A stretch of DNA of 64,000 bases from Sandaracinobacteroides sp039808025 (GCA_039808025.1 JBDHSK010000004.1:186001-250000); one strand, 5' to 3'; counted from the stretch's first letter, positions 25,423 to 35,331 are shown. Numbers and translations: made by a program. The notes: generated by a model not told the origin, from the letters alone.

Positions 25423-26670
25423 ATGCGCCGCGTAGTCGTGACCGGGCTAGGGCTGGTGACGCCCCTTGGCGGCAGCGTCGAACAGACGTGGTCGCGGTTG
25501 ATCGCCGGCGAATCGGGGGCTGGCCCGATCACCCGGTTCGATGCCAGCGACTATGCCTGCCGGATCGCCTGCGAGGTGAAGCCCGGCGATTTCGACCCGG
25601 ATCTGCGGGTCGATCACAAGGTGCAGCGGCAGGTCGATCCATTCATCATCTATGGTATCGACGCCGCCAGCCAGGCCCTTGAAGACGCCGGTCTCACCGA
25701 CATGACCGAGGCTGAGCGGCTGCGCGCCGGCACCCTCATCGGCTCAGGGATCGGCGGCCTGCCGGGAATTGCCAGCGAATCGATCGTGCTGCATGAACGC
25801 GGGCCCAAGCGGGTGTCGCCGCACTTCGTGCATGGGCGGCTCATCAACCTGGTGTCGGGGCAGGTCTCGATCAAATATGGTCTTATGGGCCCCAACCACG
25901 CCGTGGTCACCGCCTGCTCAACCGGGGCGCACGCCATTGGCGACGCCGCCCGCATCATCCAGTGGGGCGATGCCGACGTGATGGTGGCCGGCGGCGCTGA
26001 AGGGGCGATCTGCCCGCTGGGAATCGCCGGCTTTGCCCAGGCGCGCGCGCTGTCCACCGGCTTCAACGACGCCCCCACCCGCGCCAGCCGCCCGTGGGAC
26101 AAGGCGCGCGACGGGTTCGTGATGGGCGAGGGCGCCGGCATGGTGGTCCTCGAGGATTATGAGCGGGCGAAAGCGCGCGGCGCCAAGATTTACGGCGAAG
26201 TGCTGGGCTATGGCCTGACGGGCGACGCCTATCACGTCACGGCGCCGCACCCCGAAGGCATGGGCGCCTATCGTTCGATGGAAATGGCGCTGAAACGGGC
26301 GGGAATCGACGCCTCGGCGATCGATTATGTCAATGCCCACGGCACCTCGACTCCGATGGGTGACGAACTGGAGCTGGGGGCGGTGAAGCGGCTGTTCGGC
26401 GACAGTGCCGGGCGGGTCGCCATGTCATCAACCAAATCGGCGATCGGCCACCTGCTGGGCGGCGCCGGAGCAGCGGAAAGCATCTTCTGCCTGCTGGCGA
26501 TGCGCGATGGCGTGGTTCCGCCCACCCTCAACCTCGAAGACCCGTGCGAAGGTGCTGAAGGCATGAACCTGGTGCCGCTGCAAGCCCAGCAGCGCGAGGT
26601 GAACGCCGTGCTCAACAACAGTTTCGGGTTCGGCGGCACCAACGCCACCCTCGTGATGCGCAAGGTCTGA
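25423..26670 (+). CDS. fabF: Beta-ketoacyl-ACP synthase II
   Basis: Condensing enzyme that elongates acyl-ACP with malonyl-ACP. The 415-residue thiolase fold has the catalytic Cys165 in VVTACSTGAHAIGDA, His306 in NAHGTSTPMGD and His343 in SAIGHLLGGAGA, the triad of the KAS family; the overall length and motifs indicate FabF rather than FabH. GGAGAGGG lies just before the ATG. It sits between acpP and mltG; the mltG start is 5 bases after the stop, so the three genes are likely one transcript. Confidence 0.97.
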   Translation: MRRVVVTGLGLVTPLGGSVEQTWSRLIAGESGAGPITRFDASDYACRIACEVKPGDFDPDLRVDHKVQRQVDPFIIYGIDAASQALEDAGLTDMTEAERLRAGTLIGSGIGGLPGIASESIVLHERGPKRVSPHFVHGRLINLVSGQVSIKYGLMGPNHAVVTACSTGAHAIGDAARIIQWGDADVMVAGGAEGAICPLGIAGFAQARALSTGFNDAPTRASRPWDKARDGFVMGEGAGMVVLEDYERAKARGAKIYGEVLGYGLTGDAYHVTAPHPEGMGAYRSMEMALKRAGIDASAIDYVNAHGTSTPMGDELELGAVKRLFGDSAGRVAMSSTKSAIGHLLGGAGAAESIFCLLAMRDGVVPPTLNLEDPCEGAEGMNLVPLQAQQREVNAVLNNSFGFGGTNATLVMRKV

Positions 26671-26675
26671 GCTGC

Positions 26676-27689
26676 ATGGCGGGCGCTCCTGCGCCGCAAC
26701 GTCAGATAGCCGGCCAGCCGCGCTGGGTGGTGTTGGGGGCGCTGCTGGCCGTGGCGGCGATGATGGCCCTCGGCCTGTGGACGGCCACCGTGTGGCGGCG
26801 GGCGCCGGCGCCCGGCGCTCCGGTCGTGGAGGTTACTATCCCGCCCGGCGCCTCGCTGCGGCAGACGGCCGACCGGCTCGAGAAGGCCGGGGTCATTTCC
26901 TCGGCCAAGCTGTTCGAGGTGCTGGCGCGTACCCTGGCCGCCGACCAGCGCTCGGTGCAGGTGGGCACCTATGCCTTCCGCGAGGGCGAAGGCTGGGGGG
27001 CGGTGCTTGAACGGTTGCGCCGCGGCGACACCGTGACAGTAAAAATCGCCATTCCCGAAGGACTGCCGAGCGTGATGGTGGCCGAACGACTGAACGCCAC
27101 GGCGCGGCTGACGGGCACGGTTGAACCTCCGGCCGAAGGCAGCGTGCTGCCGGCCACCTACGAGGCCAAGGTGGGTGAAAACCGTGCGGCGGTATTGCAG
27201 CGCATGCAGGCGGCCATGCGCGCCGAGCTGGCGCGCCTGTGGGCAGCGCGCACCCCGCAGACGGCGGTGAAAACCCCGGAAGAGGCCATCATTCTGGCAT
27301 CGATCGTCGAGAAGGAGACGGCTGAACCCTCCGAGCGGCGGCGCATCGCCGGGCTCTATTCCAACCGGCTGAAAAAGGGCATGCGCCTCGAGGCCGACCC
27401 GACGGCGATTTATCCGGTCACCCGGGGCAAGCCGCTGGGGCGCCGCATCCTGCGCTCGGAACTGCAGGCCGACAACGGCTATAACACCTACCGCAAGGCG
27501 GGGCTGCCGCAGGGGCCGATCACCAACCCCGGCCGCGTCAGCATCGCCGCCGTCCTCGACCCGGAAGTGCACGACTATCTCTACATGGTGGCCGATGGCA
27601 ATGGCGGCCATGCCTTCTCTCGCAGCTATGACGAGCATCTCGCCAAGGTCGCCAAATGGCGCGATATCCGGAAGCAGCGCGGCATCTGA
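26676..27689 (+). CDS. mltG: Endolytic peptidoglycan transglycosylase MltG
   Basis: Inner-membrane lytic transglycosylase (YceG family) that cleaves nascent glycan strands and sets their length. The 337-residue protein has one membrane helix at about 17-37, a LysM-like region with VEVTIPPGASLRQTADRLEKAGV, and a catalytic domain with ILASIVEKETAEPSER (catalytic Glu at about 212-214), RLEADPTAIY and the signature YNTYRKAGLPQGPITNPG. It is often found after fabF or pabC in proteobacteria. The gene ends 10 bases from convergent xerC. Confidence 0.95.
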   Translation: MAGAPAPQRQIAGQPRWVVLGALLAVAAMMALGLWTATVWRRAPAPGAPVVEVTIPPGASLRQTADRLEKAGVISSAKLFEVLARTLAADQRSVQVGTYAFREGEGWGAVLERLRRGDTVTVKIAIPEGLPSVMVAERLNATARLTGTVEPPAEGSVLPATYEAKVGENRAAVLQRMQAAMRAELARLWAARTPQTAVKTPEEAIILASIVEKETAEPSERRRIAGLYSNRLKKGMRLEADPTAIYPVTRGKPLGRRILRSELQADNGYNTYRKAGLPQGPITNPGRVSIAAVLDPEVHDYLYMVADGNGGHAFSRSYDEHLAKVAKWRDIRKQRGI

Positions 27690-27699
27690 CAGCGGCAGG

Positions 27700-28629
27700 T
27701 CAGCCGCGCGGATGGGTGCCGCGCCACACATCGAGCAGGCGGGCGGCATCGACATCGGTATAGATCTGGGTGGACGACAGGCTCTGGTGTCCGAGCAGCT
27801 CCTGGATGGTGCGCAGGTCAGCGCCACGGGCCAGCAGGTGGGTGGCGAAACTGTGGCGCAGCGCATGGGGGGTGGCGCTTGGCGGCAGGCCCAGAATTAC
27901 CCGCGCCTTGCGCAAGGTGGCGCGCACCACACTGTCGTTCAGCAGCCCGCCACGGGCGCCGCGGAACAGCGGCCCCTCGGGGGGTAAAGCCCATGGGCAC
28001 AGCCTGACATAATCAAGCAGCGCCGCCTGCACTGCCGGCAGCAGCACGATGAGGCGCTGGCGGCCGCCCTTGCCGGTGACCGTCAGTGTTTCCGGCAGGG
28101 TTGGTTCGCCATCAGGGCGGGTGGTGACGATGGCGCCGGTCAGCGACAGCGCCTCGCCGATCCGCAGCCCTGCCCCATAGAGCAGCAGCAGCAGAGCGGT
28201 ATCGCGGGCCTGCATCCACGCTTCGTCGTGCAGTGCACCGGTGGTCTGCGCCAGTGCCGTGGCGTCGTCGGGGGCCAGCGGACGCGGCAGCCCCTTCTTC
28301 ACCCGGGCGCCGGCCACTGTCTCGATGGCCCGCAACGGCGTGTCGTGACGGTTGCGGCACCAGCGAGCAAACGCCCTGAGCGCCGACAGTTCGCGCGCGG
28401 TCGAGCGGTTCGACAGGCCATCGGCGCGGCGGCTGCCCAGAAACGCCCGCACATCGGCAGAGTCCATGGCAGCCAACAGGCGAAGGTCGGCGGGGCGGCC
28501 GTGGCTGTGCGCAAGAAACACCAGGAATCGCTGCAGCGAGCCCTGATAGGCGCGCAGCGTATGTGGCGACAGCCGCTGCTGGGAGGCTAGCGCCGACAGC
28601 CAGTCGCAGGCGAGGGTCTCAGCGTCCAT
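27700..28629 (-). CDS. xerC: Tyrosine recombinase XerC
   Basis: Site-specific recombinase that resolves chromosome dimers at dif with XerD. The protein has an N-terminal core-binding domain (QRLSPHTLRAYQGSLQRF) and a catalytic domain with the full active site: Arg156 in GLRIGEAL, Lys187 in GKGGRQR, His255 and Arg258 in HALRHSFATHLL, His281 in LGHQSLSSTQIY and nucleophile Tyr290. The length (309 residues from this start) is normal. The ATG at 28629 is chosen on alignment-like grounds; an in-frame ATG at 28650 is possible and neither has a clear ribosome site. XerC rather than XerD is favoured by the priA neighbourhood and sequence feel, not proof. Confidence 0.88.
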   Translation of the reverse strand: MDAETLACDWLSALASQQRLSPHTLRAYQGSLQRFLVFLAHSHGRPADLRLLAAMDSADVRAFLGSRRADGLSNRSTARELSALRAFARWCRNRHDTPLRAIETVAGARVKKGLPRPLAPDDATALAQTTGALHDEAWMQARDTALLLLLYGAGLRIGEALSLTGAIVTTRPDGEPTLPETLTVTGKGGRQRLIVLLPAVQAALLDYVRLCPWALPPEGPLFRGARGGLLNDSVVRATLRKARVILGLPPSATPHALRHSFATHLLARGADLRTIQELLGHQSLSSTQIYTDVDAARLLDVWRGTHPRG

Positions 28630-28667
28630 GGTTGAGCGACAGTGTGCCATTGACTAGGTGAGCGTCA

Positions 28668-30827
28668 ATGCGCGGCACCGTTCTATTGTTGCAGCAAGGG
28701 GTCGGCCCCTTCGATTACCGGTTGCCCCCGGGCACACCGCCGGGCACCGTGGTGCAGGCGCCGCTGGGCCGGCGCATGGTGGCGGGGGTGGTGTTCGATG
28801 ACGGACTGCTCGTCGCGCCGCCACTGGGCGAGCACCGGCTGCGCGATGCCACCCCGCTGTCGTTGCCGCCGCTGCCGATGCCGCTGCGCCAACTGGTGGC
28901 GTGGGTGGCCGATTATTATGTCGTCCATCCGTCACTGGTGCTGCGCATGGTGCTGCCGCAGGCGGCGTTCCACCAGGCCCCGGTCGTGCCGCGGTATGCG
29001 CTGGGCGCGACTCCGGTCAGCCGTCACCCGGCCCGGCAGGCCCTGCTGCAGCGCCTGCAGGCCGTGCGCGCCATCGGCCCGGCGACGCTGGCCCGCTGGG
29101 CCGAGGCAGCCGACAGCCGGGTTGCGACCCTGCGCACGCTGGTGAAACAGGGGGTTCTGGTGGCGGCTCCGGCGTCAGCGGGGGTGCCGGCGCCCGCACT
29201 CGATGCCCTCCCGGCCGGCCCGCAACTCACCCCGGCGCAGCAACTGGCGGCCGATGCCTTGCAGCAGGCCGTGCGCGAAGGTGGCTTTCAGCCGTTCCTG
29301 CTCGACGGGGTTACGGGGGCCGGCAAAACCGAAGTTTATCTTGAGGCCGTCGCTGCCGCTCTGTCCGCTGGCCGCCAGGCACTGGTGCTGGTGCCGGAAA
29401 TCGCCCTTACCCCGGGGTTGCTGGCGCGGTTTCGGCAGCGGTTCGGCTTTGCGCCGCTGGCCTGGCATTCGGGCCTTGGCATGGCGGCACGACGCGATGC
29501 CTACCGCCGGATCGCCGATGGCAGCGCCCCGGTGATCGTCGGCGCCCGCTCGGCGCTGTTCCTGCCGATGCCGTCGCTTGGGGTGATCATCGTCGATGAA
29601 GCCCATGAAGCCGCCTACAAGCAGGAGGATGGCGTTCCCTACCATGGCCGAGACGTTGCGGTGATGCGCGGCCATTTCGCGGCCATCCCGGTGGTGCTGG
29701 CGACGGCCACCCCGGCGATCGAGACGATGGAGCAGGTGACGCGCGGCACCTACCGGCTGCTGCACCTGCCCAGCCGGTTCGGCGGCGCCACCCTGCCCGC
29801 CATCCACCTCGTCGACCTGACCCGCACGCCGCCTTCGCGCGGACACTGGATCGCCCCGCCGCTGGCCGACGCCATCGCGGCTCGTCTTGCCGCCGGCGAG
29901 CAGAGCCTGCTGTTTCTGAACCGTCGCGGCTATGCCCCCCTAACCTTGTGCCGCGCCTGTGGTGAGCGGATCGCCTGCCCCAATTGCACCGCCTGGCTGG
30001 TCGAGCATCGCGGGCGTCACCAGCTGATGTGTCACCATTGCGGGCTTGCCATTCCCACCCCATCGGCCTGCCCGGCGTGCCACGAGGCGGATTGTCTGGT
30101 GGCGTCAGGACCCGGAGTCGAGCGGCTGGCCGAGGAGGTGGCGGCCCGGTGGCCGGCGGCGCGGCTGCGCATCGTCACCTCTGATACCATTGTCACCGAG
30201 GCCGACATGGCGACTCTGGCGGCAGCGGTTGATGGTGGCGAGGTCGATATCCTGATCGGCACCCAGATGCTGGCCAAGGGCCATGATTTTCCCGACCTCA
30301 CGCTGGTGGGGGTGATCGATGCCGATCTCGGGCTCGATGGCGGCGACCTGCGGGCCGCCGAGCGCAGCTTCCAGCAGATCCGGCAGGTGGCCGGGCGGGC
30401 CGGCCGCGCCGCCCGGCCTGGTGAAGTGTTCCTGCAGACCCACCAGCCGGGCGCCCGCATCATGCAGGCGCTTGCCAGTGGCGACAGCGCGCGGTTCTTT
30501 GCCGCCGAACGCGCGGCGCGGCTGGCGGCCGCGATGCCGCCTTTCGGACGGCTGGCGGCGCTCATCATTTCGGCAACCGATGCCACCGCCGCCGCTGAAG
30601 TGGCAATGCAGCTGGGTCGCACGGCACCGGAACGCCACGACCTTCATGTCTTCGGGCCGGCGCCGGCACCGCTGGCAAAGCTGCGCGGCCGTTTCCGCCA
30701 CCGCCTGCTGGTGCAGGCCAGCCGCCAGGCACCGCTGCAGGCGCTGATCCGTGACTGGCTGGGGCGGGTGAAGCTTCCGGCAGGGGTGCGGGTGGCCGTC
30801 GATGTCGACCCGCAATCCTTCCTGTAA
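28668..30827 (+). CDS. priA: Primosomal protein N' (replication restart helicase PriA)
   Basis: 3'-5' helicase that reloads the replisome at stalled forks. The 719-residue protein has the N-terminal DNA-binding domain, a Walker A DGVTGAGKTEVYLE at about 213, DEAH box VDEAHEAAYKQ at about 310, and helicase motif VVLATATPAIETME. Zinc-binding cysteines begin at about 428: LCRACGERIACPNC and MCHHCG...CPACHE. Motif V GTQMLAKGHDFPDL and QVAGRAGRA follow. AGGTGAG lies before the ATG. It diverges from xerC across 38 bases and converges on thpR. Confidence 0.97.
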   Translation: MRGTVLLLQQGVGPFDYRLPPGTPPGTVVQAPLGRRMVAGVVFDDGLLVAPPLGEHRLRDATPLSLPPLPMPLRQLVAWVADYYVVHPSLVLRMVLPQAAFHQAPVVPRYALGATPVSRHPARQALLQRLQAVRAIGPATLARWAEAADSRVATLRTLVKQGVLVAAPASAGVPAPALDALPAGPQLTPAQQLAADALQQAVREGGFQPFLLDGVTGAGKTEVYLEAVAAALSAGRQALVLVPEIALTPGLLARFRQRFGFAPLAWHSGLGMAARRDAYRRIADGSAPVIVGARSALFLPMPSLGVIIVDEAHEAAYKQEDGVPYHGRDVAVMRGHFAAIPVVLATATPAIETMEQVTRGTYRLLHLPSRFGGATLPAIHLVDLTRTPPSRGHWIAPPLADAIAARLAAGEQSLLFLNRRGYAPLTLCRACGERIACPNCTAWLVEHRGRHQLMCHHCGLAIPTPSACPACHEADCLVASGPGVERLAEEVAARWPAARLRIVTSDTIVTEADMATLAAAVDGGEVDILIGTQMLAKGHDFPDLTLVGVIDADLGLDGGDLRAAERSFQQIRQVAGRAGRAARPGEVFLQTHQPGARIMQALASGDSARFFAAERAARLAAAMPPFGRLAALIISATDATAAAEVAMQLGRTAPERHDLHVFGPAPAPLAKLRGRFRHRLLVQASRQAPLQALIRDWLGRVKLPAGVRVAVDVDPQSFL

Positions 30828-30841
30828 CGGGTGCCGGAACG

Positions 30842-31426
30842 TCAGGGCGGGCCGGCCGCGTCACTGAGGCGGTAGCTGGCGATGGCTTCGTAGTGCGAGC
30901 CGCTGGTGCCCATGAAGCTTTCGACCAGATAGAAGCGCCTTGCCGTCCACCGGGCGGGTGGGGCGCCGACGCTGCGCAGAAAGGGGGCCAGTTGTTCAGG
31001 CGTGGCGCCGCCGCCGGAAAATCGCGCAAGGGTGATGTGGGGAACGAAGGCGTGTCGGGCGGGGGAATCCCCAGAAACCGGCGCAATCCCGGCCTGCCGG
31101 CAGAGGTGGCGGATACGGGCAGCCAGCCTTGCCAGCGGCTCTACAGGGGCAACGCCGATATACAGCACCGAGCTGCAATCGCCGCGGCGGCCGGGAAAAG
31201 TTCCGAACAGCCCGAGGCGCAGTGCCAGCTCGGGCGTCTGGATATGGTGCAGCCCTTCGGCCACGGCTTCCGCCTTGTCGCCATCGACGGTTCCCAGAAA
31301 GGCCAGGGTGAGGTGCAGCTGCTGGTCGCTTTGCCAGCGTGCCCCATCGATGCCGGCCATCACCGACAACAGGCGTTCGCGCACCTCAGGGGGCGGGCGC
31401 AGCGCCACGAACAGCCGGTGGCTCAT
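30842..31426 (-). CDS. thpR: RNA 2',3'-cyclic phosphodiesterase
   Basis: Member of the 2H phosphoesterase superfamily that opens 2',3'-cyclic phosphates on RNA ends (older name 2'-5' RNA ligase). The 194-residue protein starts RLFVALRPP and carries the two tetrapeptide motifs HLTL (in QQLHLTLAFLGTV) and HITL (in FVPHITLARF), which supply the catalytic histidines. Its ATG overlaps the tesA stop by 4 bases, so it is the second gene of a tesA-thpR pair. Assignment is firm from the two H-x-T-x motifs and length. Confidence 0.94.
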   Translation of the reverse strand: MSHRLFVALRPPPEVRERLLSVMAGIDGARWQSDQQLHLTLAFLGTVDGDKAEAVAEGLHHIQTPELALRLGLFGTFPGRRGDCSSVLYIGVAPVEPLARLAARIRHLCRQAGIAPVSGDSPARHAFVPHITLARFSGGGATPEQLAPFLRSVGAPPARWTARRFYLVESFMGTSGSHYEAIASYRLSDAAGPP

Positions 31427-32094
31427 CGCCGGGGCGCGGCGGCGGGCTTCAGGACACTGACGACAGTGGGCAGGATGTTCTTCACCATCACCTTCACTCC
31501 GGCAGGGTTGGGATGTTTGCCATCGGCCAGTTGCAGGCCCGGATGGCCGGCCACCCCTTCAAGGAAGAAGGGGTAGAAAGTGGCGCCATATTTGCTGGCA
31601 ACCGCCGGGAACACCGCGGCATAGGCACGGCCGTAGGCGGCACCCAGATTGGGGGCGGCGCGCATCCCGGCCACCACCACCGGAATCCGGCGCCGGCGCA
31701 GTTCGGCGACGATGGCGTCGAGGTTGTCGCGGGTGGTGGCCGGCGGCTGACCGCGCAGCATGTCGTTAGCGCCCAGCGCCACGATCGCCAGCGCCGGCGG
31801 GCGCGGCAGGCTGGAAAGCACCCAGCCGAGACGGGCGCGGCCCTGCGCCGTGGTGTCACCCGAGACCCCGGCATTATGGACGGTGGCGGTGATTCCGCGC
31901 TGTTTCAGGGCAGCCTCAAGTTGTGGCGCGAACCCCTCGCCGGGCTTCAGCTGGTAACCGGCGGTCAGGCTGTCGCCAAAGGCCAGGACAAGCGGCGGTG
32001 GCGTACTGGCGGCTGGGATGGCCGGCAGCCACAAAAGGGCAAGCATGGCCAGCAGGCGCTGGAAAAGTCGGCCGATCATGCCATATGCCTTCAT
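31423..32094 (-). CDS. tesA: Exported GDSL esterase/arylesterase (TesA type)
   Basis: A 223-residue SGNH hydrolase with a signal peptide (LFQRLLAMLALLWLPAIPAAS). Block I is LAFGDSLTAGYQL, the oxyanion residues are in HNAGVSGDTT and VALGANDMLRG, and the catalytic Asp/His pair is in LADGKHPNPAG. TesA enzymes hydrolyse acyl esters, thioesters and lysophospholipids in the periplasm. Its divergent neighbour is the YbbA/YbbP exporter, the same tesA-ybbA-ybbP association seen in E. coli and many proteobacteria. The start may instead be the ATG at 32079. Confidence 0.92.
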   Translation of the reverse strand: MKAYGMIGRLFQRLLAMLALLWLPAIPAASTPPPLVLAFGDSLTAGYQLKPGEGFAPQLEAALKQRGITATVHNAGVSGDTTAQGRARLGWVLSSLPRPPALAIVALGANDMLRGQPPATTRDNLDAIVAELRRRRIPVVVAGMRAAPNLGAAYGRAYAAVFPAVASKYGATFYPFFLEGVAGHPGLQLADGKHPNPAGVKVMVKNILPTVVSVLKPAAAPRR

Positions 32095-32122
32095 TCACCC
32101 ATCCTTCTGGTTCAGGAACCGC

Positions 32123-32833
32123 ATGAATTACCACGACACCCCAGGGCCGGCCGATGATATGGTGATTTCTGCCCGCGATGTCACCCTCACTCTGGGAACG
32201 GGGGCCACCCGCGTCGCGGTGTTGAAGGGCCTTGATCTCGATGTGCCACGCGGTGACCGGCTGGCGATCCTCGGGCCTTCAGGATCGGGCAAATCATCGC
32301 TGATGGCCGTGCTGGCGGGGCTGGAGGCGCCGAGTGGCGGCACCATCGCCATCGATGGCCGGACGATCACCGGGCTGAGCGAGGATCAGCTGGCGCAGAT
32401 GCGGCGCGGGCGGATCGGCATCGTGCTGCAGGCGTTCCACCTGATCCCGACGATGACCGCCGCGGAAAATGTGGCGATTCCGCTGGAGCTCGCCGGACAC
32501 CCCGACCCGTTCCCGGCAGCAGCCGCCGAGCTGGCTGCCGTCGGCCTTGGCCACCGGCTAGGCCATTATCCGGCGCAGCTTTCCGGGGGCGAACAGCAGC
32601 GGGTGGCGCTGGCGCGGGCTCTGGGCGTGCGCCCGGCGTTGCTGTTCGCCGACGAGCCGACCGGCAATCTCGATGCCGCAACCGGAGACGCCATCATCGA
32701 ACTGCTGTTCCAGCGGCTTGAGGAAACCGGGGCGACTCTGGTTCTGATCACGCACGACCGGGCGCTGGCCGAGCGTTGCGCGCGCGTGGTCACCATGCGT
32801 GATGGCGCGATCGTGGCAGGGGTGCCGGCCTGA
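32123..32833 (+). CDS. ABC transporter ATP-binding protein (YbbA-like)
   Basis: A 236-residue LolD/MacB-type ATPase. Walker A is LGPSGSGKSSL, the Q-loop GIVLQAFHLIPTMTA, signature LSGGEQQRVALARAL, Walker B LLFADEPTGNLD and switch H-loop LITHD. The protein presumably energises the large FtsX-domain permease encoded next, with which it overlaps by one base. ATG at 32123 follows an AGGA. The gap to divergent tesA is only 28 bases, so promoters of both must overlap coding sequence. Function of YbbA-YbbP with TesA is not established; export of lysophospholipid or lipoprotein has been proposed from context only. Confidence 0.92.
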   Translation: MNYHDTPGPADDMVISARDVTLTLGTGATRVAVLKGLDLDVPRGDRLAILGPSGSGKSSLMAVLAGLEAPSGGTIAIDGRTITGLSEDQLAQMRRGRIGIVLQAFHLIPTMTAAENVAIPLELAGHPDPFPAAAAELAAVGLGHRLGHYPAQLSGGEQQRVALARALGVRPALLFADEPTGNLDAATGDAIIELLFQRLEETGATLVLITHDRALAERCARVVTMRDGAIVAGVPA

Positions 32834-35331
32834 TGGCCATTGCCCTGCGCATCGCCCGCACCGAGGCGCGCGGCGGCTTCGGGGCGTTGCGGCTGCTGTT
32901 CGCCTGCCTGTTCCTCGGGGTGCTGGCGCTGGCGGCGGTTGGCTCGTTGTCAGGCGCCATCGACCGAGGGCTGGCCGACGAGGGGCAGGCCATTCTGGGC
33001 GGCGATGTCGCCGTCACCATCAGTGGCCGGCCGCCGACAGACGCGGAACTGACAGCGTTGCGGCAGGCGGCCGATACGGTATCGCAGACGGTGCGCATGC
33101 AGGCGATGGTGCGCCATGGCGATGACGACCAGCTGCTGGCCGAGCTGAAAGCGGTGGATTCGGACTGGCCGCTCTATGGGACGGCGCAACTGGCCGAAGG
33201 TGGCGGCAACCGCGCCGTGCAGCAGGCGCTGCGCCACGGGGCCGTGGTTTCTGAGGCGCTGGCCGAGCGGCTGGCGCTGCGGGTGGGCGACCGCGTGGCG
33301 ATCGGCGAGACGACACTGCCGGTGGCGGCGGTGCTGAGCAGTGAACCGGATCGCGCCAGTGACGGCTTTGCCCTTGGCCCCAGCGTGCTGGTGGCGCTCG
33401 ACCGGCTGCCGCAAACGGCGCTGGTGCAACCCGGCAGTCTTTACACCACCCGGCTTCGCCTGCGGCTGCCCGCGGGCAGCGATGGCGCCGCCGTTGCCGA
33501 ACGCCTGCGCAACAGCCACCCGGATTCCGGCTGGCAGGTGCGTGACAGCCGCCATGCCGCCCCCGGTACCGAGCGGCTGGTCGACCGGTTGGCGCAGTTG
33601 CTGATGCTGGTGAGCCTGACGGCGCTGTGCGTGGCGGGCGTTGGCGTGCGCAACGGTGTGACTGCCTATCTCGATCAGCGCACGGCCGCCATCGCCACCC
33701 TGAAGGCGCTGGGGGCCACCACCGGTCAGGTGACGCGGGGCTATCTGCTGCTGATTGCCGCCGTCACGCTGGTGGCGGCGCTTGCGGGTGCAGCGGCCGG
33801 AGCACTGGCGCCGTGGCTGGTGGCGAAGCTGGCGGACGGGCTGTTGCCGGTGCCGCCGGTGGCTGGTCTTTATCCGCTGCCGCTGCTGGCGGCCATCGGT
33901 ACCGGGCTGCTGATCGCCTTTGCCTTTGCCTGTCCGCCCCTGGTGCGCGCCGGCGCCCTGCCGGTTGCCCGGGTGCTGCGCGGCCCTGTCGAGGCGTGGC
34001 CGTGGCCGTCGCGCCGGGCGCTGGCACTGGCGCTGGCAGCGGGGTGCGGGGTGGCGGCGCTGGCGGCTGTCCAGGCGGCCGAACCATGGTTTGCCCTGCT
34101 GTTCCTGGCTGGGGCCGTTGGGGTCTTTGGTCTCCTCGCCCTGTTTGGCGCACTCATCATCCGTCTGGCTCGCGCCCTGCCGCGGCCGCGGCCGGTTCTG
34201 GGGCGGCTGGCGCTCACCAATCTCAGCCGCCCCGGTGGCCCGGCGCAGGCGCTGGTGGTGGCGCTTGGCCTCGGGCTGTCGCTGTTCGCGACACTGGTGT
34301 TCATTGAAACCAGTTTCGAGGCCGAGCTGCACAAGGCGGTTCCCGACAAGGCGCCGGCCTTCTTCCTGCTCGATCTTCCCAGAGACGGACAGCAGCGCTT
34401 TCTGGCGATGGTTCCGGCCGGAAGCACCGTGCGCATGGTGCCCAGCCTGCGCGGGCCGGTGACGCGGGTGAACGGTACGCCAGCTTCACAACTGACGGAT
34501 GTGCCCGAAGACAGCTATGTGCTGCGCGGCGACCGCGGGCTGACCTTTGCCGCCGATCTGCCGGTCGGCAACCGGATCGTCGCCGGGCGCTGGTGGCCTG
34601 CCGGGTATTCCGGGCCGCCGCTGGTGTCGATGGAGGCCGAACAGGCGCGGCTGCTGGGCCTGAAGGTGGGCGACACCATTACCGTTTCGGTGCTGGGGGC
34701 AGAGATCACTGCCACCATTGCCTCGTTGCGGCAGGTGAACTGGGACAGTTTCGGCTTCAACTTCGTGCTGGTCTATGACCCGGCGACCCTGGCCGGCGCC
34801 CCCTACAGCTGGATGGCGACGGTAACCCCGCCCGATGGTGCCGACCGCAGCGCCTTCACTGCCCGCATCAGCCGCGCCTTCCCGACGGCAACGGTGGTGC
34901 GCACGGATGATGTGCTGGCCGATGTGAGCCGGTTGGCGCGCCAGATGGGGCTGGCGGTGAAGGCGGCAGCAACCGTCGCCATCCTTGCCGGGGTCGCGGT
35001 GCTGGTGGGGGCAATGGCAGCACAAGAGCGGCAGCGCCGCACCGACAATGTGATCCTGAAGGTGCTGGGCGCCACCCGTCGGCAGCTGACGGCGGCCGCC
35101 CTCATGGAATATGCCGGCCTGGCTGCAGTGGTGGCGGTGCTGGCACTGGGGCTGGGGGCGGCGGCCGGCTGGCTGGTGGTGCGCCACCTTCTTGATCTGC
35201 CGTGGCAACCGGACTGGGGGAAGGCGCTGCTGACCATGGCGCTGAGTGCGGCGCTGATCTGTCTTCTGGGGCTGGCTGGGTCGTGGCGGGCGCTGGGGCG
35301 CAGCGTGCGCGCGATCCTGCGGGCCGAGTAG
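32833..35331 (+). CDS. Large FtsX-domain ABC permease (YbbP-like)
   Basis: An 832-residue inner-membrane permease. Hydrophobic segments occur near the N-terminus (LRLLFACLFLGVLALAAVGS), then a cluster around 270-400, another pair near 420-500, and a final FtsX cluster of three helices around 715-825. Between them are two large periplasmic domains (about 45-255 and 505-710). Two copies of the FtsX core are recognisable, as in YbbP/MacB-like permeases: TAAIATLKALGATTGQVTRG and DNVILKVLGATRRQLTAA. It follows the ATPase gene with a TGATGG overlap, so the pair forms one exporter. Confidence 0.92.
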   Translation: MAIALRIARTEARGGFGALRLLFACLFLGVLALAAVGSLSGAIDRGLADEGQAILGGDVAVTISGRPPTDAELTALRQAADTVSQTVRMQAMVRHGDDDQLLAELKAVDSDWPLYGTAQLAEGGGNRAVQQALRHGAVVSEALAERLALRVGDRVAIGETTLPVAAVLSSEPDRASDGFALGPSVLVALDRLPQTALVQPGSLYTTRLRLRLPAGSDGAAVAERLRNSHPDSGWQVRDSRHAAPGTERLVDRLAQLLMLVSLTALCVAGVGVRNGVTAYLDQRTAAIATLKALGATTGQVTRGYLLLIAAVTLVAALAGAAAGALAPWLVAKLADGLLPVPPVAGLYPLPLLAAIGTGLLIAFAFACPPLVRAGALPVARVLRGPVEAWPWPSRRALALALAAGCGVAALAAVQAAEPWFALLFLAGAVGVFGLLALFGALIIRLARALPRPRPVLGRLALTNLSRPGGPAQALVVALGLGLSLFATLVFIETSFEAELHKAVPDKAPAFFLLDLPRDGQQRFLAMVPAGSTVRMVPSLRGPVTRVNGTPASQLTDVPEDSYVLRGDRGLTFAADLPVGNRIVAGRWWPAGYSGPPLVSMEAEQARLLGLKVGDTITVSVLGAEITATIASLRQVNWDSFGFNFVLVYDPATLAGAPYSWMATVTPPDGADRSAFTARISRAFPTATVVRTDDVLADVSRLARQMGLAVKAAATVAILAGVAVLVGAMAAQERQRRTDNVILKVLGATRRQLTAAALMEYAGLAAVVAVLALGLGAAAGWLVVRHLLDLPWQPDWGKALLTMALSAALICLLGLAGSWRALGRSVRAILRAE